Notes: generated by a model from the sequence alone, not told the origin. Shown: positions 1 to 6,533, numbered from the stretch's first letter. The stretch: DNA of 9,280 nucleotides from Reyranella sp. (GCA_030681635.1 JAUXRT010000662.1:1-9280), one strand, 5' to 3'. Numbers and translations are program-made.

Positions 1-45
1 GTGACGGGCGGTCTTGACGGGGTGTTCGGTGACCGGGACTGTCAT
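1..45 (-). CDS. 5' end of a divergent gene, possibly an alpha/beta hydrolase (partial)
   Basis: Reading leftward from ATG at 45-43, fifteen open codons give MTVPVTEHPVKTARH before the window ends. A GAGG Shine-Dalgarno (plus-strand 52-55) lies 6 nt upstream of the ATG, which is good spacing. From memory this N-terminus resembles epoxide-hydrolase-like alpha/beta hydrolases of alphaproteobacteria, but no catalytic motif is visible, so the function is a weak guess. The gene would diverge from the crotonase at 76 with only 30 bp between the two starts. Its presence also argues against starting the crotonase at the GTG at position 1. Confidence 0.5.
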   Translation of the reverse strand, partial: MTVPVTEHPVKTARH

Positions 46-75
46 GCGCAACCTCGAGAATTGGCGGAGCGTCCC

Positions 76-888
76 ATGGATATCGATACAGGCACAACCG
101 AACTCTTGTGCAGCGTCCGCGACGGCGTCGCGCTGATCACCTTGAACAGGCCCGAGGCGCGCAACGCCATGTCGCCCGCCCTCACCGAGGCGCTGCGCGA
201 CCAGATCAAGGCGCGTGGCGACGATCCCGACGTCGGGGCGCTCCTGATCACGGGCGCCGGCACCGCCTTTTGCAGCGGCGGTGACGTGAAGGGCATGGGC
301 GGCCGCGGCCCGCGCGGCCAGATGAGCTATGAGGAGCGGCTCTCCGACCTGCGCTGGCGGCAGGCACATCTCACCGGCGCGCTGTTCGCCGTGCGCAAGC
401 CCACGATCGCCGCCCTGCCCGGCGCAGCGGCCGGCGCCGGCCTCGCCATCGCCTTGGCCTGCGACATCCGCATCGCGGCGAAGTCCGCCTTCGGCACCAC
501 GGGCTATGTGAAGATCGGCCTATCGGGCGACTACGGTATCGCCTGGCTGCTCACGCGCACGGTCGGACCGATGCGGGCGCGCGAGCTGATGCTGACCTCG
601 GAGAAGGTCGACGCCGAGAGGGCTGAGCGCATCGGCCTCTTCAACCGCGTGGTCGACGACGCCAGGCTCCAGGACGAAGCCTTTGCTTTCGCCAAGTCGC
701 TGGCCGACGGCCCGCGGGCCGCGTTGCGCCTGATCAAGGACAATCTCGACGACGCACTCCACATCGACTACGCGACCGCGCACTATCGCGAGGCCGAGCG
801 TCTGGTGTCGGCGTCACGTACCGCCGACCACAAGGAAGCGGTTCAGGCTTTCGTCGAGAAGCGCAAGCCGAAGTTCGTCGGAAAGTAG
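76..888 (+). CDS. Enoyl-CoA hydratase/isomerase (crotonase) family protein, non-canonical active site
   Basis: This 270-residue protein is the usual length for a single-domain crotonase acting on acyl-CoA thioesters in the cytoplasm. Visible motifs are the LNRPEARNAM segment (23-32), the first oxyanion-hole loop with FCSGGD (65-70), the second oxyanion-hole segment GAAAGAG (116-122), and KIGLSGDYG (146-154). The two catalytic glutamates of rat mitochondrial enoyl-CoA hydratase (E144 and E164) align with Ala124 and about Tyr144, so classical hydration is doubtful. Asp152 is the only acid seen in the usual catalytic region, as in isomerase-like members. The start is ATG 76, with GGAG at 66-69 and 6-nt spacing. 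The in-frame GTG at 1 is rejected because that stretch holds the start of a divergent gene and encodes no crotonase sequence. The exact substrate is unknown. Confidence 0.9.
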   Translation: MDIDTGTTELLCSVRDGVALITLNRPEARNAMSPALTEALRDQIKARGDDPDVGALLITGAGTAFCSGGDVKGMGGRGPRGQMSYEERLSDLRWRQAHLTGALFAVRKPTIAALPGAAAGAGLAIALACDIRIAAKSAFGTTGYVKIGLSGDYGIAWLLTRTVGPMRARELMLTSEKVDAERAERIGLFNRVVDDARLQDEAFAFAKSLADGPRAALRLIKDNLDDALHIDYATAHYREAERLVSASRTADHKEAVQAFVEKRKPKFVGK

Positions 889-912
889 CTTCACGCGTGC
901 CGCAGTAGAGTC

Positions 913-1452
913 TCAGATGCAAATCGTCGGAGGACAGTGCACCGCCCGTACGATCTTGACGTCGGGGGACAGGCGTTTCTGGCCACTCTTGTCGAACAGA
1001 GACGTCATCACGCCTTCACTGATGAAGTAAGTGCCCCCGACGTACTCGGCCGAAATCCCGACGATGACCCCGCCAGGCAACTCGAAGATGCCCGGCCTCA
1101 TCTCCTCTCCCCAGCCGACCCTTTGATTGTAGATCATCCAGGAGAACGAATACCGTCCGGGAGCGACATCGAAAACCATGGCTTCCTTTGGGTTCACGGT
1201 GCCGATCTTGACGTTGTTGACGTAGATATCGGCCGGCAGGATGTGGCTCGTCGTCGCCTTGCCTCCGCCGCTGAAAAGCGGACCGCGCCCCGTAAAAGCA
1301 AAAACCCGGGCGCGATCCGCTGGCGGTTCCTCCAGGTTGATGGCCGCCCGAGTGACCTCCGACGAGGCCAGTACCGGCGGCGGCCCCAAGCAGCCCGTCA
1401 ACGCGGCGATCAATGACATCGTGATTGCGATCAGCACCGAAAGACGCGTCAT
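913..1452 (-). CDS. Small lipoprotein, DUF2846-like
   Basis: The 179-residue product begins with a hydrophobic signal (residues 4-19) ending in a lipobox, LTGC, with Cys21 as the lipidated residue. Residue 22 is Leu, not Asp, so outer-membrane sorting is expected. The body has RARVFAF (47-53), then DIYVNNVKIGTV (75-86) and FDVAPGRYSFSW (94-105), a beta-rich pattern I associate with DUF2846 lipoproteins of unknown function. Cys173 and Cys178 near the C-terminus could form a disulfide. The ATG at 1452-1450 is preferred: a GGAGG at 1465-1461 sits 8 nt before it, whereas the in-frame GTG at 1467 overlaps that site. The gene follows the GST gene by 32 bp and may be the last gene of that minus-strand operon. 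It converges on the crotonase, 24 bp away. Confidence 0.8.
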   Translation of the reverse strand: MTRLSVLIAITMSLIAALTGCLGPPPVLASSEVTRAAINLEEPPADRARVFAFTGRGPLFSGGGKATTSHILPADIYVNNVKIGTVNPKEAMVFDVAPGRYSFSWMIYNQRVGWGEEMRPGIFELPGGVIVGISAEYVGGTYFISEGVMTSLFDKSGQKRLSPDVKIVRAVHCPPTICI

Positions 1453-1460
1453 CTTCCTGA

Positions 1461-1465
1461 CCTCC
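1461..1465 (-). promoter_or_regulatory. Shine-Dalgarno site fixing the lipoprotein start
   Basis: On the minus strand GGAGG lies 8 nt upstream of the ATG at 1452. It overlaps the codons just after the alternative GTG at 1467, so it supports the shorter, 179-residue form, whose signal peptide starts with a normal MTR n-region. Confidence 0.7.
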
Positions 1466-1484
1466 ACGCAGTGTTTGTCGGACG

Positions 1485-2138
1485 TTAGTCCCTGTCGGGT
1501 GCGCCGGGCGGAAAGAACGACCTATAGGGCCGCGCTTCCTCGACGGCGCGCGCGAAGGACGGCCGTTTGAGCAGCCGCGTGCGATAGGCGCGAAGGGTGC
1601 CGAACCGCTCAGGGATCGGGTGCACCCAGTCGGCGTAGAAGAGCGACGGCGCCGCCGCGCAGTCGGCCAGCGTAAACGCCTCACCCGCCGCCCAGGGGCG
1701 GCCCTTCAGCGCGCCGTCGAGCCATTCATAGGACGCATCGAGCCGCGCCTTGGCATCGGCCACGCCCTTGGGATCTCGCTCGCCCGGATCGCGCAGCACA
1801 TCGGCCACGATCTTCTGCATCGGCGTCATCACGTAATTGTCGAACAGCCGGTCGAGGAAGCGCACTTCCAGCGCGGCCTTTGGATCCGACGGGATCAGGC
1901 GGACCGGTCCGGGATGGTGCAGCGACAGGTGCTCCACGATGATGCTCGCCTCGCGCACGACGTCGTCGCCGTCGGTGAGCACCGGCATCAGCCGCAGTGG
2001 CCACAGCCTTGCCAGTTCGGCAAACGAATCGGCATCGGCCAGCAGGCGCAGCGTGAAGGGCGTGTCGTTCTCGTAGAGCGCGATCAGCACCTTCTGGCAG
2101 TACGACGAAAACGGATGGGCGTGGAGAACCAGCGCCAT
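1485..2138 (-). CDS. Glutathione S-transferase family protein
   Basis: This 217-residue cytosolic protein has the two-domain GST layout. The N-terminal thioredoxin-like domain (about 1-75) carries HPFSSYCQKV (8-17), where Ser11, Ser12 or Cys14 could serve the glutathione thiol, the cis-proline segment LMPVL with Pro52, and EASIIVEHL (63-71) in place of the usual Glu-Ser glutathione-binding pair. The C-terminal helical domain includes FTLADCAAAP (155-164), the conserved capping segment of GSTs. It probably conjugates or reduces an electrophilic substrate, but the class and substrate cannot be told. Its ATG follows the stop of the MDR reductase gene after 2 bp (TGA-CC-ATG) with no strong Shine-Dalgarno, so translation is probably coupled to that gene. 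The lipoprotein gene follows after 32 bp. Confidence 0.9.
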   Translation of the reverse strand: MALVLHAHPFSSYCQKVLIALYENDTPFTLRLLADADSFAELARLWPLRLMPVLTDGDDVVREASIIVEHLSLHHPGPVRLIPSDPKAALEVRFLDRLFDNYVMTPMQKIVADVLRDPGERDPKGVADAKARLDASYEWLDGALKGRPWAAGEAFTLADCAAAPSLFYADWVHPIPERFGTLRAYRTRLLKRPSFARAVEEARPYRSFFPPGAPDRD

Positions 2139-2140
2139 GG

Positions 2141-3130
2141 TCAGACCCGCACCGCCATCTTGCCGCGGTTCCTGCCGTCAAAGAGCCCGATCAGCGCCTC
2201 CGGCGCCTTGTCGAGCCCGTCGACGACATCGACGACGGCCTTGATCCTGCCCTCGGCGACCCAGCGCGCGAGGCGCTGCTCGGCCTCGGCGCGGCGGTCG
2301 AAGAAATCCATGACGATGAAGCCTTCCATCCGCAGCCGCTTGGTCACGACCAGGCCCGGCACCGCCATCGGCCCCGGCGCGGGATTGTCGACATCGTTTT
2401 GCGAGACGTTGCCGCAGCAGGCGATGCGGCCGCGCAAATTCATCAGCGACAGCGCGGCATCGAGCACCGGCCCGCCAGTATTGTCGAAGTAGACGTCGAT
2501 CCCGGCGGGGCATGCCGCCGCCAGCGCGCGGCGGACGCCGCCGGCCTTGTAGTCGATCGCGGCATCGAAGCCGAGCTCGCGCACCAGCCAGTCGCACTTG
2601 TCCTGGCCGCCGGCCGTGCCGACGACGCGGCAGCCGACCAGCTTGGCGATCTGGCCCACCATGGTGCCGACCGCGCCGGCCGCCGCCGAGACCAGCACCG
2701 TGTCGCCGGGCTTGGGCTGGCCCACGTCCAGCAGGCCGAAATAGGCCGTGAGGCCGGTGATGCTGAGCGGCCCGATCAGCAGTTCGAGCGGCGCCTCGGT
2801 CGTGCGCCTGGTGAGCCGCCGGGCCGGCAGCGTGGCGTAGTCCTGCCAACCCCAGTCGCCCTCCACGAGGTCGCCCTTGGCGAGCCCGGCGGCCTTGGAC
2901 TCGACCACCTCGCCGATGGAGAAGCCGCTCATCACCTGGCCAGGCTGCAGCGCATCGCGATAGGTCTTGCCCATCATCCAGGCGCGGTTGGCGGGATCGA
3001 GCGAGAGCATGCGCGTGCGGACCAGCGCCTCGCCCTCCTTCGGCACGGGGATCGCCGTCTCGGTCCACTGGAAGGTGTCGGCGGCGATCTTGCCCTGGGG
3101 CTGCTTGGCGTAGAGCCATTGGCGGTTCAT
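2141..3130 (-). CDS. NADP-dependent oxidoreductase, zinc-independent MDR family (CurA/PTGR-like)
   Basis: This 329-residue medium-chain dehydrogenase/reductase probably reduces an alpha,beta-unsaturated carbonyl with NADPH. Seen motifs are the N-terminal substrate domain with LSLDPANRAWM (42-52) and GFSIGEV (69-75), GLTAYFGLLDVG (126-137), the nucleotide-binding SAAAGAVG (148-155) in the Rossmann fold, VYFDNTGG (213-220), and the C-terminal end RGKMAVRV (322-329). No zinc-ligand cysteine pattern is present. These fit the leukotriene B4 12-hydroxydehydrogenase / curcumin reductase branch. The ATG has AGGA at 3142-3139, 8 nt upstream. Upstream lies the paired-hairpin repeat that separates it from the crotonase gene; downstream, GST follows after 2 bp. 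Pairing a double-bond reductase with a GST suggests handling of reactive enones, but this is inference. Confidence 0.92.
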   Translation of the reverse strand: MNRQWLYAKQPQGKIAADTFQWTETAIPVPKEGEALVRTRMLSLDPANRAWMMGKTYRDALQPGQVMSGFSIGEVVESKAAGLAKGDLVEGDWGWQDYATLPARRLTRRTTEAPLELLIGPLSITGLTAYFGLLDVGQPKPGDTVLVSAAAGAVGTMVGQIAKLVGCRVVGTAGGQDKCDWLVRELGFDAAIDYKAGGVRRALAAACPAGIDVYFDNTGGPVLDAALSLMNLRGRIACCGNVSQNDVDNPAPGPMAVPGLVVTKRLRMEGFIVMDFFDRRAEAEQRLARWVAEGRIKAVVDVVDGLDKAPEALIGLFDGRNRGKMAVRV

Positions 3131-3156
3131 GTCGTCAATCCTTGCGTTGGCAAATA

Positions 3157-3270
3157 CACCTCACCCTGAGGAGCGGCCGGAGGCCGCGTCTCGAAGGGTG
3201 GGCACGAGCACCTCGCCTGCATCCCATCCTTCGAGACGCCGCGCTTCGCGCGGCTCCTCAGGATGAGGTG
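3157..3270. repeat. REP/BIME-like element: two inverted copies of a ~40-bp hairpin
   Basis: Two related units face each other around a 20-nt spacer (3203-3222). The left unit (3157-3202) contains a hairpin with outer stem CACCCT/AGGGTG (3162-3167 with 3195-3200) and inner stem GCGGCC/GGCCGC (3173-3178 with 3182-3187) closed by GGA. The right unit (3223-3270), read in the opposite direction, has outer stem CATCCT/AGGATG and inner stem CCGCGC/GCGCGG (3239-3244 with 3248-3253) closed by GAA on its own strand. Both share GAGGAG and GTCTCGA. The stems differ between copies but still pair, so structure seems conserved. It fills most of the 161-bp gap between the minus-strand crotonase and MDR genes. 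Similar repeats are, from memory, common in Bradyrhizobium-type genomes. No T-run follows, so it is not a classical terminator. Confidence 0.85.
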
Positions 3271-3291
3271 GACGAGTGGTTCGGGCGAGTC

Positions 3292-4095
3292 CTAATCCTT
3301 GTAGTTGGCAGCGCGCTTCTGCAGGTTCGACAGGATGGCCTCGAGCTGGTTGGGCGAGCCGATCAGTCTCTGCTGCTCGACCGATTCCATCATCAGGCCC
3401 GAGGCCGCATCGGTGGCGACGGCGGCATTGAGCAGCCGCTTGTTCGCCCGCATCGCATCGGGGCTCTTGGAGGCGATTTCCCTGGCCGTCTCCAGCGCCG
3501 CCGCGCGCGGATCCTCGACCACGCGCGTGACAAAACCCATCTCGCGCGCCTCGGTGCCGTTGAAGATGCGGCCGGTGTAGGTGAGCTCGCGCACCACATC
3601 CTCGCGGGCGAGATGGCGCATGAGCTGGGTGCCGGCGAGATCGGGCACGAGGCCCCACTTGATCTCCATCACGGAGAAGCGCGTATCGGCCGTGGCGTAG
3701 CGGATATCGGCGCCCAGCATGATCTGGAAGCCGCCGCCGAAGGCCACGCCATGGACGGCGGCGATCACCGGCACCGGCAGCTCGCGCCACAGCCAGGCGC
3801 ATTGCTGCGGCCGGTTGGCGATGCCGTGGGTGCGCCTGGTGAGGTCGCGCACGCCCGGCACCGCGTCGCCTTCCGCTTTCATGGCGGCAAAGCTCGCCAT
3901 GTCGAGGCCGGCGCAGAAGGCCTTGCCCTCGCCCGACAGCACGACCGAGCGCAGGCCCTTCATGTCGGCGAGCCTGGCACCTGCCTCGATGATGCCCTCG
4001 AACATCGCGGGATCGAGCGCGTTCATCTTGTCGGCACGGATCAGGCGGACGTCGGCGACGCCGTCCTTGAGATCGATCGAGACGCGGTCCTTCAT
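3292..4095 (-). CDS. Crotonase family enoyl-CoA hydratase/isomerase
   Basis: This 267-residue cytosolic acyl-CoA enzyme shows KMNALD (23-28), the first oxyanion-hole loop KAFCAGLDM (58-66), the second oxyanion segment HGVAFGGGFQ (115-124) and EIKWGLVPDLAG (144-155). Compared with rat hydratase, the E164 position is kept as Glu144 but the E144 position is Gln124. Compared with dienoyl-CoA isomerase (D176, E196, D204), Glu144 and Asp152 match the last two while the first is Gln124. This points to an isomerase-like member, not a textbook hydratase; the true reaction is unknown. The ATG overlaps the TGA of the upstream 66-residue gene (ATGA), and GGAG lies 8 nt before it. The palindromic repeat follows the stop by 21 bp. 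Confidence 0.92.
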   Translation of the reverse strand: MKDRVSIDLKDGVADVRLIRADKMNALDPAMFEGIIEAGARLADMKGLRSVVLSGEGKAFCAGLDMASFAAMKAEGDAVPGVRDLTRRTHGIANRPQQCAWLWRELPVPVIAAVHGVAFGGGFQIMLGADIRYATADTRFSVMEIKWGLVPDLAGTQLMRHLAREDVVRELTYTGRIFNGTEAREMGFVTRVVEDPRAAALETAREIASKSPDAMRANKRLLNAAVATDAASGLMMESVEQQRLIGSPNQLEAILSNLQKRAANYKD

Positions 4096-4292
4096 TTGTC
4101 CTTCTCCGATTTCATCCAGTCGCGCAGCCGGCGCTTCACTTCTTCCGGATCGACGCGCTGCGGCGGCGCCAGCGAGCCATCACCCTGTTTAGGCCACATC
4201 AACACGGCGATGCCGCGCTGCACATCGGCGAAACTGCAATCGTCCGGCAGGCGGTCGAGCAGCGCCCGGACCTCGGTTTTGACGTCTGTCAT
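4092..4292 (-). CDS. Small 66-residue protein resembling addiction-module antitoxins
   Basis: The product begins MTDVKTEVRALLDRLPDD and ends EEVKRRLRDWMKSEKDK. Both halves resemble a widespread group of small antitoxin-like proteins that carry LPDDCS..D..Q near the N-terminus and a HEEVKRRL..W-type tail. The segment between the two conserved parts has the length I recall for that group, but here it reads WPKQGDGSLAPP, rich in Gly and Pro, where those proteins have a helix. No toxin gene (RelE/ParE, PIN or similar) is adjacent. The gene overlaps the TSUP permease stop by ATGA at its start and the crotonase start by ATGA at its end, so it is translated as part of that operon. The coding call is firm because of both overlaps; antitoxin ancestry is a pattern-based inference and its present role is unknown. 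Confidence 0.75.
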   Translation of the reverse strand: MTDVKTEVRALLDRLPDDCSFADVQRGIAVLMWPKQGDGSLAPPQRVDPEEVKRRLRDWMKSEKDK

Positions 4293-5044
4293 GCATTCAC
4301 CATCATCCACACACCCTGGCCGACGTAGACGGCGCCCAGCGCCAGGATGACGCGCCGCGTCCAATGATAGAACTGCTTGTCCGACATGCGATCGAGAAAA
4401 CTGCGCGACAGCGTGGTGCCCAGCACGGCGAAGGCCGCGGCAAAGCCCATCACCAGCCACTGCTCGGGATCGCGGCCGGCCGGCCCTTCGATCACGAGGG
4501 CGAAATAGATGACCTTGGTGAGATGGCCCAGCACCTGGGCCGCCGCCTTGGTGGCGACATTCACCTGCCGCGTCATGCCGGTGCGGACATAGAAGATGTC
4601 GAGCAACGGGCCGGTGACGCCCGAGACGAGCTGGATGGCGCCGCCGATGGCCCCGGCCAGGAACGCCTGCCCGCCGCGTTCGATGTTGGGCGCGATGCGT
4701 TGCGGCACGGCCAGCGCGATGAAGGGCGTCACTCCCACGGCGATCAGGACCATCGACTTGGGCGGCACGAAATCGAAGAACGAGAAGACCACCAGCGAGG
4801 CCCCGGCGCCGGCGCCAAACTTCAGCACGACGCTCCATCTCACATGGTGGCGCCACAGCCAGGCGCGCCAGCCGTTGGCCGCGATCTGGATGACGCCGTG
4901 GAACACCATGGCCACCGGCACCGGCAGCAGGACCAGCAGGAAGCCGATCAGCAGCATGCCGCCCGCCATTCCGAAGATGCCGGAAACGAAGGAGGTCACG
5001 ACGGCCACGACCGCCAGCGCCGCCAGGATGGGCAGGGAGAACAT
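4289..5044 (-). CDS. TSUP family (TauE/SafE-like) membrane permease
   Basis: This 251-residue integral inner-membrane protein has about eight hydrophobic segments (near 5-24, 28-48, 71-90, 97-113, 126-146, 165-186, 195-213, 230-250). SGIFGMAGGMLLIGFLL (21-37) and the related second-half segment GAIGGAIQLVSGVTGPLL (131-148) are the paired glycine-rich motifs typical of the sulfite exporter TauE/SafE family. Members move sulfonates, sulfite or other small organic anions; the substrate here is not evident. The start at 5044 is chosen because the hydrophobic N-terminus begins there, but it has no clear Shine-Dalgarno. An alternative ATG at 5101-5099 would add 19 residues and overlap the amidase start codon head to head; its nearest AGGAG (5119-5115) is 13 nt away, which is too far. 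It heads the TSUP / small protein / crotonase operon. Confidence 0.88.
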   Translation of the reverse strand: MFSLPILAALAVVAVVTSFVSGIFGMAGGMLLIGFLLVLLPVPVAMVFHGVIQIAANGWRAWLWRHHVRWSVVLKFGAGAGASLVVFSFFDFVPPKSMVLIAVGVTPFIALAVPQRIAPNIERGGQAFLAGAIGGAIQLVSGVTGPLLDIFYVRTGMTRQVNVATKAAAQVLGHLTKVIYFALVIEGPAGRDPEQWLVMGFAAAFAVLGTTLSRSFLDRMSDKQFYHWTRRVILALGAVYVGQGVWMMVNA

Positions 5045-5099
5045 CGGCTGCGGCGTAGCGCAGCGTGCAGACGCTGTCGAGGATGGGCTAGGGTGGGCC
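5045..5099. promoter_or_regulatory. 55-bp divergent intergenic region with two overlapping inverted repeats
   Basis: This gap separates the TSUP permease start (minus) from the amidase start (plus) and must hold at least part of both promoters. It contains a perfect 6-bp inverted repeat GCTGCG-N6-CGCAGC (5047-5052 with 5059-5064) and a second perfect one CAGCGT-N4-ACGCTG (5061-5066 with 5071-5076). The two share bases 5061-5064, so they cannot form at once on one RNA strand. I cannot place convincing -35 or -10 boxes. An operator or alternative leader hairpins for the permease mRNA are possible. Confidence 0.45.
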
Positions 5100-6533
5100 A
5101 TGTCCAACACAGATCTCCTGTTCATGCCGGCTGTAAAAGCCGCCGCCCTCATCCGCTCGCGCAAGCTTTCGCCTGTCGAGTATGTCGACGCCGTGCTGAA
5201 AGCGATCGAGCGCGCCAATCCCAAGCTCAACTGCTTCCGCGAGGTGACGGCCGAGCAAGCCCGCGCGGACGCCAGGCGCGCCGAGGAGGCGGTGTCCAGG
5301 GGCGAGAAGCTCGGACCGCTGCACGGCGTGCCGGTCAGCATCAAGGACCTGCTCGACGTCGAGGGCGTGCCGACCCGGCATGGCTCGGCGATCTTCGCCG
5401 ACAATCCGCCGGCCGCGTCCGACGACATCACCGTGGCGCGCCTAAAAGCGGCCGGCGCCATCATCGTCGGCAAGGCCAACAGCCCGGAGTTCGGCGTCAA
5501 GGGATTGACCGACGGGCCGTCGTTTGGCGCCACGCGCAATCCCTGGAACCTCGAGCGCACGCCGGGCGGCTCCAGCGGCGGCGGCGCCTCCGCCGTGGCA
5601 TCAGGTCTCGGCCCGCTGTCGCTCGCCACCGACGGCGCGGGCTCGACGCGCGGCCCTGCCTCCTGCTCGGGCCTGGTCGGGCTCAAAGCCACGCTGGGCA
5701 TCGTGCCCTACGACACCTCGCGCGATACTTTCGGCAACAACATCTTCGCAGGTCCCCTCGCCCGCACCGTCACCGACGCCGCCATCATGCACGGTGTCCT
5801 CGCGGGGCCATCGTCCAAGGACCCCTGGAGCCTCGGCGCCACGCCGCAACCGATGTCGCCCAAGCTCGCGGGCGAGGATCTCTCGGGCGTGCGCATTGGC
5901 TACATCGAGCTGATGGCCAACCCGCGCCTCGCCGCCGACGTGCGCGCCAATACCCTGCAGGCGCTCGACGCCTGGCGCGACATGGGCGCCGAGGTCGAGC
6001 AGGTCACCGACAAGATCGACTGGATCGAGTACGAGGGCCGCGTGCTCTATCAGGCCGGCTTCGCGGTGACCTGCGCCCAATACGTCCCGAAGTGGCAGAA
6101 CCAGATGGACCCCGTAACGCTCGCCTTCATGGACCGCGGGGCCAAGTTCACCCTCGCCGACTTCCGCAACGCCCAGTTCGCGCGCACGGTCCTGTTCCGC
6201 ACAATCCAGTCGCTGTTCGAGCGCTACGACTTCCTGGTGAGCCCGACCAACGCGCGCACCGCGCTCGACGTGACGCACGACGCCGCCAATGACGAGGTCG
6301 TGGTGGACGGCGTGAAATGCGGCATCACGCGGCAGGGTTGGACGTCATACCAGTACCCGTTCAACCTCACAGGCCATCCGGCGATGGCCGTGCCGTCGGG
6401 CTTCGGCACGGACGGGCTGCCGACCTCGGTGCAGATCATCGGCAAGTGGGCGAGCGAGACCGACGTACTGCGGCTGGGCGCTCTCCTGGAACAGGCCCGG
6501 CCGTGGGCGCAGCACCGTCCTCCGGCACTCTGA
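5100..6533 (+). CDS. Amidase-signature family hydrolase
   Basis: This 477-residue protein has the length and motifs of amidase-signature enzymes, which hydrolyse carboxamides with a Ser-cisSer-Lys triad. Lys82 lies in PVSIKDLLDVEG, Ser158 in TPGGSSGGG, and the nucleophile Ser182 in TDGAGSTRGPAS; the Ser158-Ser182 spacing of 24 matches fatty acid amide hydrolase (S217, S241). Downstream, LVGLKATLG (192-200) and the C-terminal NLTGHPAMAVPSGF are also family hallmarks. The usual GGGS before the nucleophile is GAGS here. There is no signal peptide, so it is probably cytosolic. The ATG at 5100 has AGGG 6 nt upstream; the Met at 5124 is a less likely start because residues before it fit the family N-terminus. 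It precedes the TRAP genes by 95 bp on the same strand. The substrate cannot be predicted. Confidence 0.93.
   Translation: MSNTDLLFMPAVKAAALIRSRKLSPVEYVDAVLKAIERANPKLNCFREVTAEQARADARRAEEAVSRGEKLGPLHGVPVSIKDLLDVEGVPTRHGSAIFADNPPAASDDITVARLKAAGAIIVGKANSPEFGVKGLTDGPSFGATRNPWNLERTPGGSSGGGASAVASGLGPLSLATDGAGSTRGPASCSGLVGLKATLGIVPYDTSRDTFGNNIFAGPLARTVTDAAIMHGVLAGPSSKDPWSLGATPQPMSPKLAGEDLSGVRIGYIELMANPRLAADVRANTLQALDAWRDMGAEVEQVTDKIDWIEYEGRVLYQAGFAVTCAQYVPKWQNQMDPVTLAFMDRGAKFTLADFRNAQFARTVLFRTIQSLFERYDFLVSPTNARTALDVTHDAANDEVVVDGVKCGITRQGWTSYQYPFNLTGHPAMAVPSGFGTDGLPTSVQIIGKWASETDVLRLGALLEQARPWAQHRPPAL

Noticed and set aside
14..43. TTGACG at 14-19 as a -35 box for the crotonase
   Set aside because: No acceptable -10 hexamer lies 16-18 nt downstream, and the site is inside the likely divergent coding sequence.
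889..912. Terminator between the convergent crotonase and lipoprotein genes
   Set aside because: The 24-bp gap contains no stem or T-run.
1620..3169. Two long plus-strand open frames (1620-2492 and 2399-3169) opposite the GST and MDR genes
   Set aside because: They are His/Gln/Arg-rich shadows of genes with clear motifs on the minus strand.
3142..4350. 402-codon plus-strand open frame opposite the second crotonase and running through the palindromic repeat
   Set aside because: It has no family motif, begins inside the repeat region, and the opposite strand has a complete crotonase.
4596..5099. In-frame upstream extension of the amidase by 168 codons
   Set aside because: The extension lies antisense to the permease gene and shows no domain. 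The amidase family N-terminus begins at the ATG at 5100.
5045..5701. Upstream extension of the TSUP permease on the minus strand
   Set aside because: The extra residues are Ser/Pro/Ala-rich and are the antisense of the amidase catalytic region; TSUP proteins begin near the first membrane segment.
4364..6292. A 642-codon open frame on the plus strand spanning the permease antisense and an amidase offset frame
   Set aside because: Its translation is low-complexity Arg/His/Gly/Ala-rich with no family motif, and both overlapped regions have convincing proteins in other frames.
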